NCBI GenBank assembly: GCA_902796965.1
Contig: CADBRA010000012.1
Coordinates: forward strand, 1-47,910
Reading direction: 5' to 3'
DNA from: an uncultured Eubacteriales bacterium
GTDB taxonomy: Bacteria > Bacillota > Clostridia > Peptostreptococcales > Anaerovoracaceae
DNA: 47,910 nt
Position 1 is the stretch's first letter. Each line of letters starts with the position of its first letter. Positions 42,130 to 47,910 of this stretch are shown here, piece by piece. The position numbers and the translations under genes were made by a program. The notes under the pieces were generated by a model. That model ran no database searches. It was not told where the DNA came from and saw only the letters and a list, made by a program, of their open reading frames with translations.

Positions 42130-43316
42130 CATTAGAAAATCTGATAAAAGAAAAATATCTTCAGTATAAAGATCGAATCATTGAAATCAGACGCCGCCTT
42201 CACAGCAAACCCGAGACAGGAGATGAAGAATTCGGTACAACTGAATACCTGTGCGATATTATGGCAGAATTAGGCCTGAGAGTCGACCGGCCTCTTCCGA
42301 CAGGCCTCGCCGCAGTACTTGAAGTGCCAGACAAAGGCGGAAAGTGTGTAGCTCTTCGAGCTGACATAGATGCACTTCCGATAAATGAAGAATGCATTCT
42401 GCCGTTCAGATCTGAGGTACGGGGAAAGATGCACGCGTGCGGGCACGACATTCACGCTGCAGCTCTCGCCGGCAGTGCGATGATTCTTTCAGATCCCGAC
42501 GTAAAGAGCCGTCTCACAGCACCGGTGAAATTCATATTTCAGCCGGCAGAAGAGACTGACGGCGGAGCGCTTAGGATGATAGAAGCCGGAGTGCTCGAAA
42601 ATCCGCATGTCAGCTGCATGGCTGCATTTCACTGCGAGCCGTCGCTTCCTGCCGGAAAGATAGCTCTGAAATACGGATACGCACGCGCATCGTCAGATAT
42701 GTTTGATATCAGGATAAAAGGCGAAAGCGCACACGGAGCATATCCTGAAACGGGAGTGGATGCAATAGTGGCAGCAAGTGCTGTTGTGACGGCGATCCAG
42801 AGTATAGTGAGCAGAAATACTAATGCTTTCGAACCGTGTGTAATCACGACAGGCATATTTCACGCCGGCTCCGCCGGCAATGTCGTCTGCGACGATGCAT
42901 TCCTGTCGGGCACAATGCGCACGGTTTCACCGGCTGTAAGGGAAAGCTCGATGAAACGGCTGAAGGAGATTGCTGAAAACACTGCGGCTGCATACGGCGC
43001 TTCGGCTGAAGTTAAATTCAGGCCTGGATACATGGCTCTCCTCAACGATGATAAAATGAATGATCTTGTACGAGACGCCGCTGAACGGACAGCAGGCAAA
43101 GAAAACATAAGTATACTCGAAAAGGCTATGATGAGCGTAGACGACTTTTCCTTCTTCGCCGACAGAGTTCCTGCAGCATACTTTTTCGCCGGCTCCGGGT
43201 ATAAGGACAGGAAGAATTACAGCATTCATCACGGTCTTTTTGAAGCAGATGAAACGATGTTTGATACAGTAGTTCCTCTCGAGGTGCTCACGGCTCTGAA
43301 TATGCAAAATAAATAA
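42126..43316 (+). CDS. M20D family amidohydrolase (aminoacylase / carboxypeptidase type)
   Basis: The 396-residue protein belongs to the M20D group that hydrolyses N-acyl amino acids. Motifs are RRRLHSKPETGDEEF at the start, ALRADIDALPI, the metal site GKMHACGHDIHAA (C105, H107), FQPAEETDGGA with the general-base glutamate, and the C-terminal FAGSGYKDRKNYSIHHG. A dimerisation lid interrupts the catalytic domain (about residues 185-290). It overlaps the acyl-CoA ligase by 4 bases. Together these genes suggest peptide or acyl-amino-acid turnover, but the link is inference. A strong terminator follows. Confidence 0.92.
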   Translation: MTLENLIKEKYLQYKDRIIEIRRRLHSKPETGDEEFGTTEYLCDIMAELGLRVDRPLPTGLAAVLEVPDKGGKCVALRADIDALPINEECILPFRSEVRGKMHACGHDIHAAALAGSAMILSDPDVKSRLTAPVKFIFQPAEETDGGALRMIEAGVLENPHVSCMAAFHCEPSLPAGKIALKYGYARASSDMFDIRIKGESAHGAYPETGVDAIVAASAVVTAIQSIVSRNTNAFEPCVITTGIFHAGSAGNVVCDDAFLSGTMRTVSPAVRESSMKRLKEIAENTAAAYGASAEVKFRPGYMALLNDDKMNDLVRDAAERTAGKENISILEKAMMSVDDFSFFADRVPAAYFFAGSGYKDRKNYSIHHGLFEADETMFDTVVPLEVLTALNMQNK

Positions 43317-43363
43317 ATATGGCTTCAAGCCGGATTTAAATTCCGGAGTTAATCAATACCATT

Positions 43364-43399
43364 ATGAGAATCCGCTGCTCAGGCGGATTCTCATTTTTT
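43364..43399 (+). terminator. Intrinsic terminator of the aminopeptidase-to-amidohydrolase operon
   Basis: A perfect 12-bp stem (43364-43375 with 43383-43394) with a 7-base loop is followed by a run of six T residues that begins at the last stem base. A smaller dyad, CCGGA/TCCGG at 43330-43346, lies just upstream. Confidence 0.92.
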
Positions 43400-43479
43400 G
43401 AAGAATGCTGGAAATGCTGTGCAGGCAGGGCATATGACGTGGTCTGCTGGCAAATGCATTTTTTATGAAAAAAGGAAAT

Positions 43480-43515
43480 AAAAAAACGAAGGGTGAGACA
43501 CATGCCCTTCGTTTT
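43480..43515 (-). terminator. Intrinsic terminator of rpsT
   Basis: An 11-bp stem (43483-43493 with 43505-43515) has a loop of 11 bases. On the minus strand it runs into seven T residues. It lies 50 bases beyond the rpsT stop. Confidence 0.92.
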
Positions 43516-43567
43516 GGATGTATTTAACTTATACATCATGTTATGTTCCTGTGGGGGACGGGTGAGA

Positions 43568-43837
43568 TTATTCAGCCTTTGCTGCGTTGAGTCTTCTGTA
43601 AAGAGCCGAAACTTTTCTTGAAGCTGCATTTTTGTGAATTACGTTCTTTGAAGCAGCCTTCATGAGTTTCTTTTCAGCGAGTCTGAGCTTCTGCTCAGCT
43701 TCTGCGAGATCGCCTGATGCAAGCGCAGTATCATAATCCTTGAGGGCTTCCTTGAGATGCTCTCTGACACGCTTGTTCTGAGCTGTCTTGTTCTCGATTA
43801 CAGTGATTCTTTTCTTAGCTGATTTAATATTTGCCAT
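43568..43837 (-). CDS. rpsT: 30S ribosomal protein S20
   Basis: The 89-residue basic helical protein begins MANIKSAKKRI and has the S20 pattern NKTAQNKRVREHLKEALKDYD and KNVIHKNAASRKVSALYRRL. The ATG at 43837 has GGGGTG 7 bases upstream; an in-frame ATG at 43852 would precede that site. It stands alone on the minus strand with its own promoter and terminator, opposite lepA, a common arrangement in Firmicutes. Confidence 0.97.
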   Translation of the reverse strand: MANIKSAKKRITVIENKTAQNKRVREHLKEALKDYDTALASGDLAEAEQKLRLAEKKLMKAASKNVIHKNAASRKVSALYRRLNAAKAE

Positions 43838-43872
43838 ATAAATACACCCCACTTTCGCAAAATATCTTAGAT

Positions 43873-43901
43873 ATTATATTACCTGACAGATGATAATGCA
43901 A
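43873..43901 (-). promoter_or_regulatory. Promoter of rpsT
   Basis: On the minus strand TTGCAT (43901-43896), a 17-base spacer and consensus TATAAT (43878-43873). The leader is about 30 bases. Confidence 0.8.
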
Positions 43902-43920
43902 GACATAAAGTCAAGTATGA

Positions 43921-43949
43921 TTGAATAAATTTTCCTGAGATGATAAACT
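43921..43949 (+). promoter_or_regulatory. Candidate promoter of lepA-hemW
   Basis: TTGAAT (43921-43926), a 17-base spacer and TAAACT (43944-43949) preceded by TG. Confidence 0.5.
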
Positions 43950-43981
43950 TACATAGATAATATTTTGAAGGAAGGAAATAT

Positions 43982-45799
43982 ATGGATTCATATCAGAAAT
44001 ATATAAGAAATTTCAGCATTATAGCGCACATTGACCACGGCAAGTCTACGCTTGCCGACAGGCTGATAGAAACGACAGGGCTCGTGGCCGAACGCGACAT
44101 GAAAGCACAGTTTCTCGACAATATGGACCTCGAACGAGAGAGAGGCATTACGATAAAGCTGCAGACGACAAGACTTCATTATGAAGCGGAAGACGGGCAC
44201 ACATATGTGCTCAATCTGATAGACACGCCGGGACATGTGGATTTCAATTACGAGGTTTCAAGGAGTCTCGCGGCGTGCGAAGGTGCTGTGCTAGTTGTCG
44301 ACGCAACACAGGGAGTTGAGGCGCAGACCATAGGCAACGTTTATCTGGCACTCGATGAAAATCTCGAGATCCTTCCTGTAATTAACAAGATCGATCTGCC
44401 GAGCGCCAGACCTGATGAGGTCAAAGATGAGATAGAGGAAGTGATCGGACTCGACGCACAGGATGCACCGCTGATATCCGCTAAAGAAGGCATCAATATA
44501 GAAGATGTCCTTGAGGACATCGTGCAAAACGTTCCGGCGCCGGAAGGTGACGCTGATGCGCCGCTGCGCGCACTCATATTCGATTCGTATTATGATAATT
44601 ACAAAGGAGTTATCGTTTATTCCAGGCTGTTTGACGGTCGTGTAAAGAAAGGAGATATTATACGGCTGATGTCTACAGGAGCTGACTATGAAGTCACAGA
44701 GGTAGGCGTTTTTGCGCCTGGTCCTGTTCCGGTAGACCTGCTGCGCGCGGGAGATGTAGGATATATCTGCGGTAGCATAAAACATGTTCGCGATGCGAGA
44801 GTCGGAGATACTGTTACGCTTGCCTCCAATCCGGCAAAAGAGGCGCTGCCCGGTTACAGACAGGTCAGATCGATGGTATACTGTGGAATTTATCCTGGCG
44901 AAGGAGAAAAATACGACAATGTAAAAGATGCACTCGAAAAGCTGCAGGTAAACGATGCCGCATTCGTCTTCGAGCAGGAAAATTCAGCTGCGCTCGGATA
45001 TGGATTCAGGTGCGGATTTCTCGGCCTGCTCCACATGGAAGTCATTGTTGAGAGACTCGAGCGTGAATTCGAGCTCGCCGTCATCACGACAGCGCCGAGC
45101 GTAATATATAAGGTAGTTAAAACAGACGGTTCAATCGTGATGATCCAGAATCCGTCGAATCTGCCGCCGCTGACAGAGATCGATCATATAGAGGAACCTA
45201 TAGTAAAAGCAGAAGTTATAATACCAAACGAATACGTAGGTGCTGTCATGGACATGTGCCAGAAGAGGCGTGGCACGATGATATCTATGGAATATCTTAC
45301 AGAGACGAGAGTAGAGCTTCACTATGAGCTGCCGCTCAACGAAGTCATATACAATTTCTTCGATGAGCTGAAATCGAGGACCAGAGGCTACGGCTCGCTT
45401 GACTATGAGCTTGAGAGATATGAGCCTTCAAAACTTGTAAAGATGGATATACTTCTGAACAAGGATATTGTCGATGCATTTTCCATGATCGTCCACGAGA
45501 GCGAAGCATATGACCGCGGACGCCAGGTGTGCAAAAAGCTCAAAGACATCATTCCGTCACATCAGTTCGAAATCCCGATTCAGGCTGCTGTCGGAAATAA
45601 GATAATCGCGAGAGAGACTGTAAAAGCCCTCAGAAAAGACGTGCTCGCCAAATGCTACGGCGGCGATATTTCGAGAAAGAAAAAGCTTCTTGAAAAGCAA
45701 AAAGAAGGCAAGAAGCGCATGCGCCAGTTCGGCTCGGTCGATGTCCCTCAGGAAGCGTTCACTGCTGTATTCAAATACGATGAAGACGAAGGAAAATAG
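43982..45799 (+). CDS. lepA: Elongation factor 4 (LepA)
   Basis: LepA is a ribosome-associated GTPase involved in translation under stress and in 30S maturation. The 605-residue protein has G1 [10 protein letters not shown]2 ERGITI, G3 DTPGHVDF and G4 [11 protein letters not shown]-like domains II, III and V, and the LepA-specific C-terminal domain ([18 protein letters not shown] earlier, ending [15 protein letters not shown]). AAGGAAGG precedes the ATG. It overlaps the start of hemW by 20 bases, and the lepA-hemW order is widespread in Firmicutes. Confidence 0.98.
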   Translation: MDSYQKYIRNFSIIAHIDHGKSTLADRLIETTGLVAERDMKAQFLDNMDLERERGITIKLQTTRLHYEAEDGHTYVLNLIDTPGHVDFNYEVSRSLAACEGAVLVVDATQGVEAQTIGNVYLALDENLEILPVINKIDLPSARPDEVKDEIEEVIGLDAQDAPLISAKEGINIEDVLEDIVQNVPAPEGDADAPLRALIFDSYYDNYKGVIVYSRLFDGRVKKGDIIRLMSTGADYEVTEVGVFAPGPVPVDLLRAGDVGYICGSIKHVRDARVGDTVTLASNPAKEALPGYRQVRSMVYCGIYPGEGEKYDNVKDALEKLQVNDAAFVFEQENSAALGYGFRCGFLGLLHMEVIVERLEREFELAVITTAPSVIYKVVKTDGSIVMIQNPSNLPPLTEIDHIEEPIVKAEVIIPNEYVGAVMDMCQKRRGTMISMEYLTETRVELHYELPLNEVIYNFFDELKSRTRGYGSLDYELERYEPSKLVKMDILLNKDIVDAFSMIVHESEAYDRGRQVCKKLKDIIPSHQFEIPIQAAVGNKIIARETVKALRKDVLAKCYGGDISRKKKLLEKQKEGKKRMRQFGSVDVPQEAFTAVFKYDEDEGK

Positions 45800-47138
45800 A
45801 GTCAGCACGGCTTCTGCGGCGAGACCTGGCATCTACATTCACATACCGTTCTGCGTCAGAAAATGCTTCTACTGTGATTTCGTGTCATACAGCGGCTGCT
45901 CACAGGAAGCGCAGAAAAAATATTTCGAATCACTTGACAGAGAAATCGCTTTCAAGTTTCCTGGCACGGAAAAGCATAAATTCAGGAATGGCGGAAAAAC
46001 ATCTGAGGCAGAAAAACGCATACCTGCGCAGGCTCCGCCTGCAAAGACAGCTTACCAGCCGTTGTGCGCTGACAGTGCAGCAGACACGCTGTTTGTCGGC
46101 GGCGGAACACCGACAAGCGTAGATCCGCGATATATAGCAGAGCTGGTCAGCAGGCTGCCTCTCACGAACGATGCAGAGCTGACAATAGAGTCAAATCCGG
46201 GAACACTCACACCTGAAAAGCTCGATATTTACAGAGGTGCAGGATTTAACAGACTTTCTATCGGCGTTCAGTCATTCGACGACGGTGAGCTCAGGTTGCT
46301 CGGCCGCATACACGATGCGGCCGAAGCTGAGAAAACCATCGAGATGGCACGTGAGCACGGATTTGACAACATCAATCTTGATCTTATGTTCGGATTTCCG
46401 GGCCAGACACTTGATTCATGGAAAAGGACGCTTGATAAAGCATTGTCTTTCAGGCCGGAGCATATTTCGTTTTACAGTCTTCAGATAGAAGAGGGGACTC
46501 CGTTCTACGACATGTTCAGATCAGGAGAGCTTGAACAGATTCCTGATGAGCTAAACAGAGACATGTATTACGCGGCTGTCAGCATGCTTCTGGAGCACGG
46601 ATATGTTCATTATGAAATATCAAATGCATCATTGCCAGGCAGGGAATGCCGCCACAATCTGAAATACTGGAGCATGATTCCATATATCGGACTCGGCGCG
46701 GGAGCACATTCATTTGACGGGAGTACGAGAATGTCTAATTCTGCCGGAATCGATGAATACTGCAGGCTGACAGAATCGTGCAGCTATCATACTGGTATGC
46801 ACTGCAGATATTCTGGTTCGCTGAGCATAGAGTCAAAAGATGAGGCTTTTAGAGAGGAATCAGAAAACAGCGGATGTCAGGACGGCTCAGGCTATTCGTT
46901 CGAAAGAGAAACAACCGATGATCTGATTTCAGATTTCATGTTTACAGGGCTCAGACTCGTCAGGGGAGTTTCAGACCGTTATTTCAGAAAGCTTTTCGGC
47001 ATCAGCCTCGAGGAAAGGTTCGGGGAGCAGATTTCAAAATACACGTCCGAAGGTCTTATGACGTTCGAAAATGGAAGACTCGCATTCACCGGGCGCGGTC
47101 TCGACATCGCGAACAGTATATTGATAGATTTCATATAG
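45780..47138 (+). CDS. hemW: HemW-type radical SAM protein (coproporphyrinogen III oxidase-like) with two insertions
   Basis: HemW is a radical SAM heme chaperone, often annotated as oxygen-independent coproporphyrinogen oxidase. The 452-residue protein has the 4Fe-4S motif C25-VRK-C29-FY-C32, [37 protein letters not shown] and the HemW C-terminal domain ([12 protein letters not shown]). It is about 70 residues longer than usual because of extra segments at about 61-100 and 332-375. ATG 45780 overlaps the lepA end and lacks a good ribosome binding site; no better start was found, so translation may be coupled to lepA. No other heme genes are adjacent. Confidence 0.93.
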   Translation: MKTKENRVSTASAARPGIYIHIPFCVRKCFYCDFVSYSGCSQEAQKKYFESLDREIAFKFPGTEKHKFRNGGKTSEAEKRIPAQAPPAKTAYQPLCADSAADTLFVGGGTPTSVDPRYIAELVSRLPLTNDAELTIESNPGTLTPEKLDIYRGAGFNRLSIGVQSFDDGELRLLGRIHDAAEAEKTIEMAREHGFDNINLDLMFGFPGQTLDSWKRTLDKALSFRPEHISFYSLQIEEGTPFYDMFRSGELEQIPDELNRDMYYAAVSMLLEHGYVHYEISNASLPGRECRHNLKYWSMIPYIGLGAGAHSFDGSTRMSNSAGIDEYCRLTESCSYHTGMHCRYSGSLSIESKDEAFREESENSGCQDGSGYSFERETTDDLISDFMFTGLRLVRGVSDRYFRKLFGISLEERFGEQISKYTSEGLMTFENGRLAFTGRGLDIANSILIDFI

Positions 47139-47161
47139 AAGAAGTATATATGTATTAACAG

Positions 47162-47184
47162 GCACTGGAGACAGTGCTTTTTTT
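47162..47184 (+). terminator. Intrinsic terminator of lepA-hemW
   Basis: A 6-bp stem (GCACTG at 47162-47167, CAGTGC at 47172-47177) with a GAGA tetraloop is followed by seven T residues. Confidence 0.92.
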
Positions 47185-47448
47185 ATGCTCTCGTCATATT
47201 TTCCAAATATTGAAATTTTCTCAGCTGCTATCCTATATGTCGGAATGGTTGAAATGAAAAATGGCATCTCCAGTTGGAATTTATATCGGGATATTTCATC
47301 ATACCTGACTGATATCACAAATAATATTGATACTGCGAAAATACTGCCTCAGGGAATCACCTGATTTCAATGTTTTATTTATTTTTTCGGAACAATAGTA
47401 AATATTGCAGTGAATTGCCAAGAGTCCGAAAACTGTGACTCATGGACA
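47185..47448 (+). other. AT-rich gene-free region before the Cas3-like fragment
   Basis: No coding frame or RNA gene is supported. No direct repeats of CRISPR type occur here. The region marks the change from the housekeeping block to the accessory content at the right edge. Confidence 0.4.
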
Positions 47449-47477
47449 TTGAATGGAAAAATTTATTTTTATATAAT
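47449..47477 (+). promoter_or_regulatory. Strong promoter of the Cas3-like fragment
   Basis: TTGAAT (47449-47454), an exactly 17-base spacer and consensus TATAAT (47472-47477). Transcription would begin around 47484, leaving fewer than 20 bases before the ATG at 47502. Confidence 0.75.
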
Positions 47478-47501
47478 ATCTATTATAAAAAATAACAAAC
47501 C

Positions 47502-47834
47502 ATGAAAATTGCAGAAAAGAGGTTCACTGCATTGAAATATATAGCTCATATTCGTAATGATTCAGACATTTCCGCAAATGATTCAGCTTTGAAAGTCGAT
47601 TCGCTTCCGGATTCAGAATTGCAGTCTGTTAAGGAACACTTAGAAGGCACAGCGGATATTGCATCTGATTTTTCAGTGCCAGTATTGAAAAATATTATGT
47701 ATAACAGTGGACTGATGCATGATATTGGCAAGTATCAGAAAACATTGGAATCTGAAACATGTCGCAGTTCCAGCAGTAATCCGCCGGATCAGGCGATTTA
47801 CCGGCCTTCAGGCACTCATACAGAGGGAGTATGA
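47502..47834 (+). pseudogene. Truncated Cas3-type HD domain fragment
   Basis: The 110-codon frame resembles the start of type I Cas3 HD nucleases: YIAHIRNDS near residue 14, QSVKEHLEGTADIASDF around 41-57 and the metal-binding LMHDIGKYQKTLE around 71-83. Full Cas3 HD domains continue for well over 100 residues with further histidines, then a helicase. Here the similarity stops after the HD motif and the frame ends within 30 codons in a serine/proline-rich stretch. No matching continuation was seen in the other two frames up to the window edge. There is a strong promoter but no ribosome binding site. Either it is a decayed cas3 or the rest has been replaced. Other HD hydrolases cannot be excluded. 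Confidence 0.55.
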
Positions 47835-47879
47835 AATATTTTCTGTAAATAGGAGCCTTTCATGAGAAATGTGTGGCTT

Positions 47880-47903
47880 ACTGGTCAGTTTCTGCTGACC
47901 AGT
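47880..47903. repeat. Perfect 9-bp inverted repeat at the right edge
   Basis: ACTGGTCAG (47880-47888) and CTGACCAGT (47895-47903) form a hairpin with a 6-base loop. No T-run is visible before the window ends. It follows the Cas3-like fragment by about 45 bases and could be a transcription signal or part of a mobile or repeat element continuing to the right. Confidence 0.45.
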
Positions 47904-47910
47904 GCTTGAG

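Noticed and set aside
47185-47910. CRISPR array near the Cas3-like fragment
   Set aside because: No regularly spaced direct repeats of 25-40 bases occur up to the window edge; only a 9-bp inverted repeat is present.

Overview
The window reads as a contiguous stretch of chromosome from a low-to-mid GC Gram-positive anaerobe of the Bacillota, most likely class Clostridia. Support: strong AAGGAGG-type ribosome binding sites, frequent TTG/GTG starts, short hairpin terminators with T-runs, and Firmicute gene order (nrdR-cmk; maf-radC-mreBCD-mrdA-minD; phoH-ybeY-era-recO; nifS-thiI; lepA-hemW). A placement near the Eubacteriales family XIII / Anaerovoracaceae type of gut and oral anaerobe is only an impression. 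There are no rRNA or tRNA genes, no complete insertion sequence and no prophage. Apart from the last 0.5 kb, the content is housekeeping.

Layout. 1-3955: mscL (cut by the left edge), nrdR-cmk, and two minus-strand genes, a DUF1015 protein and an HTH-TOBE molybdate/tungstate-type regulator. 4307-8455: a GldA/GldF/GldG-like ABC exporter with a DUF4340 lipoprotein-like partner, closed by a strong terminator. 8610-10114: a YkgJ-type metal-cluster protein and a PurO-type IMP cyclohydrolase. 10284-17831: the cell-shape cluster maf-radC-mreB-mreC-mreD-mrdA-minD, converging on rodA (minus) across a bidirectional terminator. 19336-24449: rny, nifS, thiI and an Old Yellow Enzyme homologue. 24661-25914: rpmB and a SAM methyltransferase. 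26639-31063: phoH, a YbeY-cytidine deaminase fusion, era, recO and a UBA/DUF4342 protein. 31201-38144: glyS, pyruvate carboxylase, DAHP synthase, deoD. 38465-43316: four abutting or overlapping genes (M29 aminopeptidase, TcdA-like E1 enzyme, acyl-CoA ligase, M20 amidohydrolase). 43568-47138: rpsT (minus), lepA and hemW. 47502-47834: a truncated Cas3-like HD fragment behind an excellent promoter, which suggests a CRISPR-Cas locus or its remains to the right of the window.

How the genes work together. MreB, MreC, MreD, PBP2 and RodA form the elongation machine. A MinD-type ATPase sits with them but no minC or minE is present. NifS and ThiI are the usual pair for tRNA 4-thiouridine. YbeY, Era, RecO and PhoH form the familiar ribosome-maturation and repair block.

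Most notable observations: three genes (radC, rodA, rny) have ideal Shine-Dalgarno sites spaced for AUA or AUU codons rather than for their nearest ATG/GTG; ybeY and cdd are one reading frame; PBP2 carries a duplicated segment of about 30 residues; the HTH-TOBE gene has a phased direct repeat over its own promoter; small GC hairpins with a TCC triloop recur in intergenic gaps; and the Cas3 HD fragment at the right edge. I did not find a clearly new multi-gene system.
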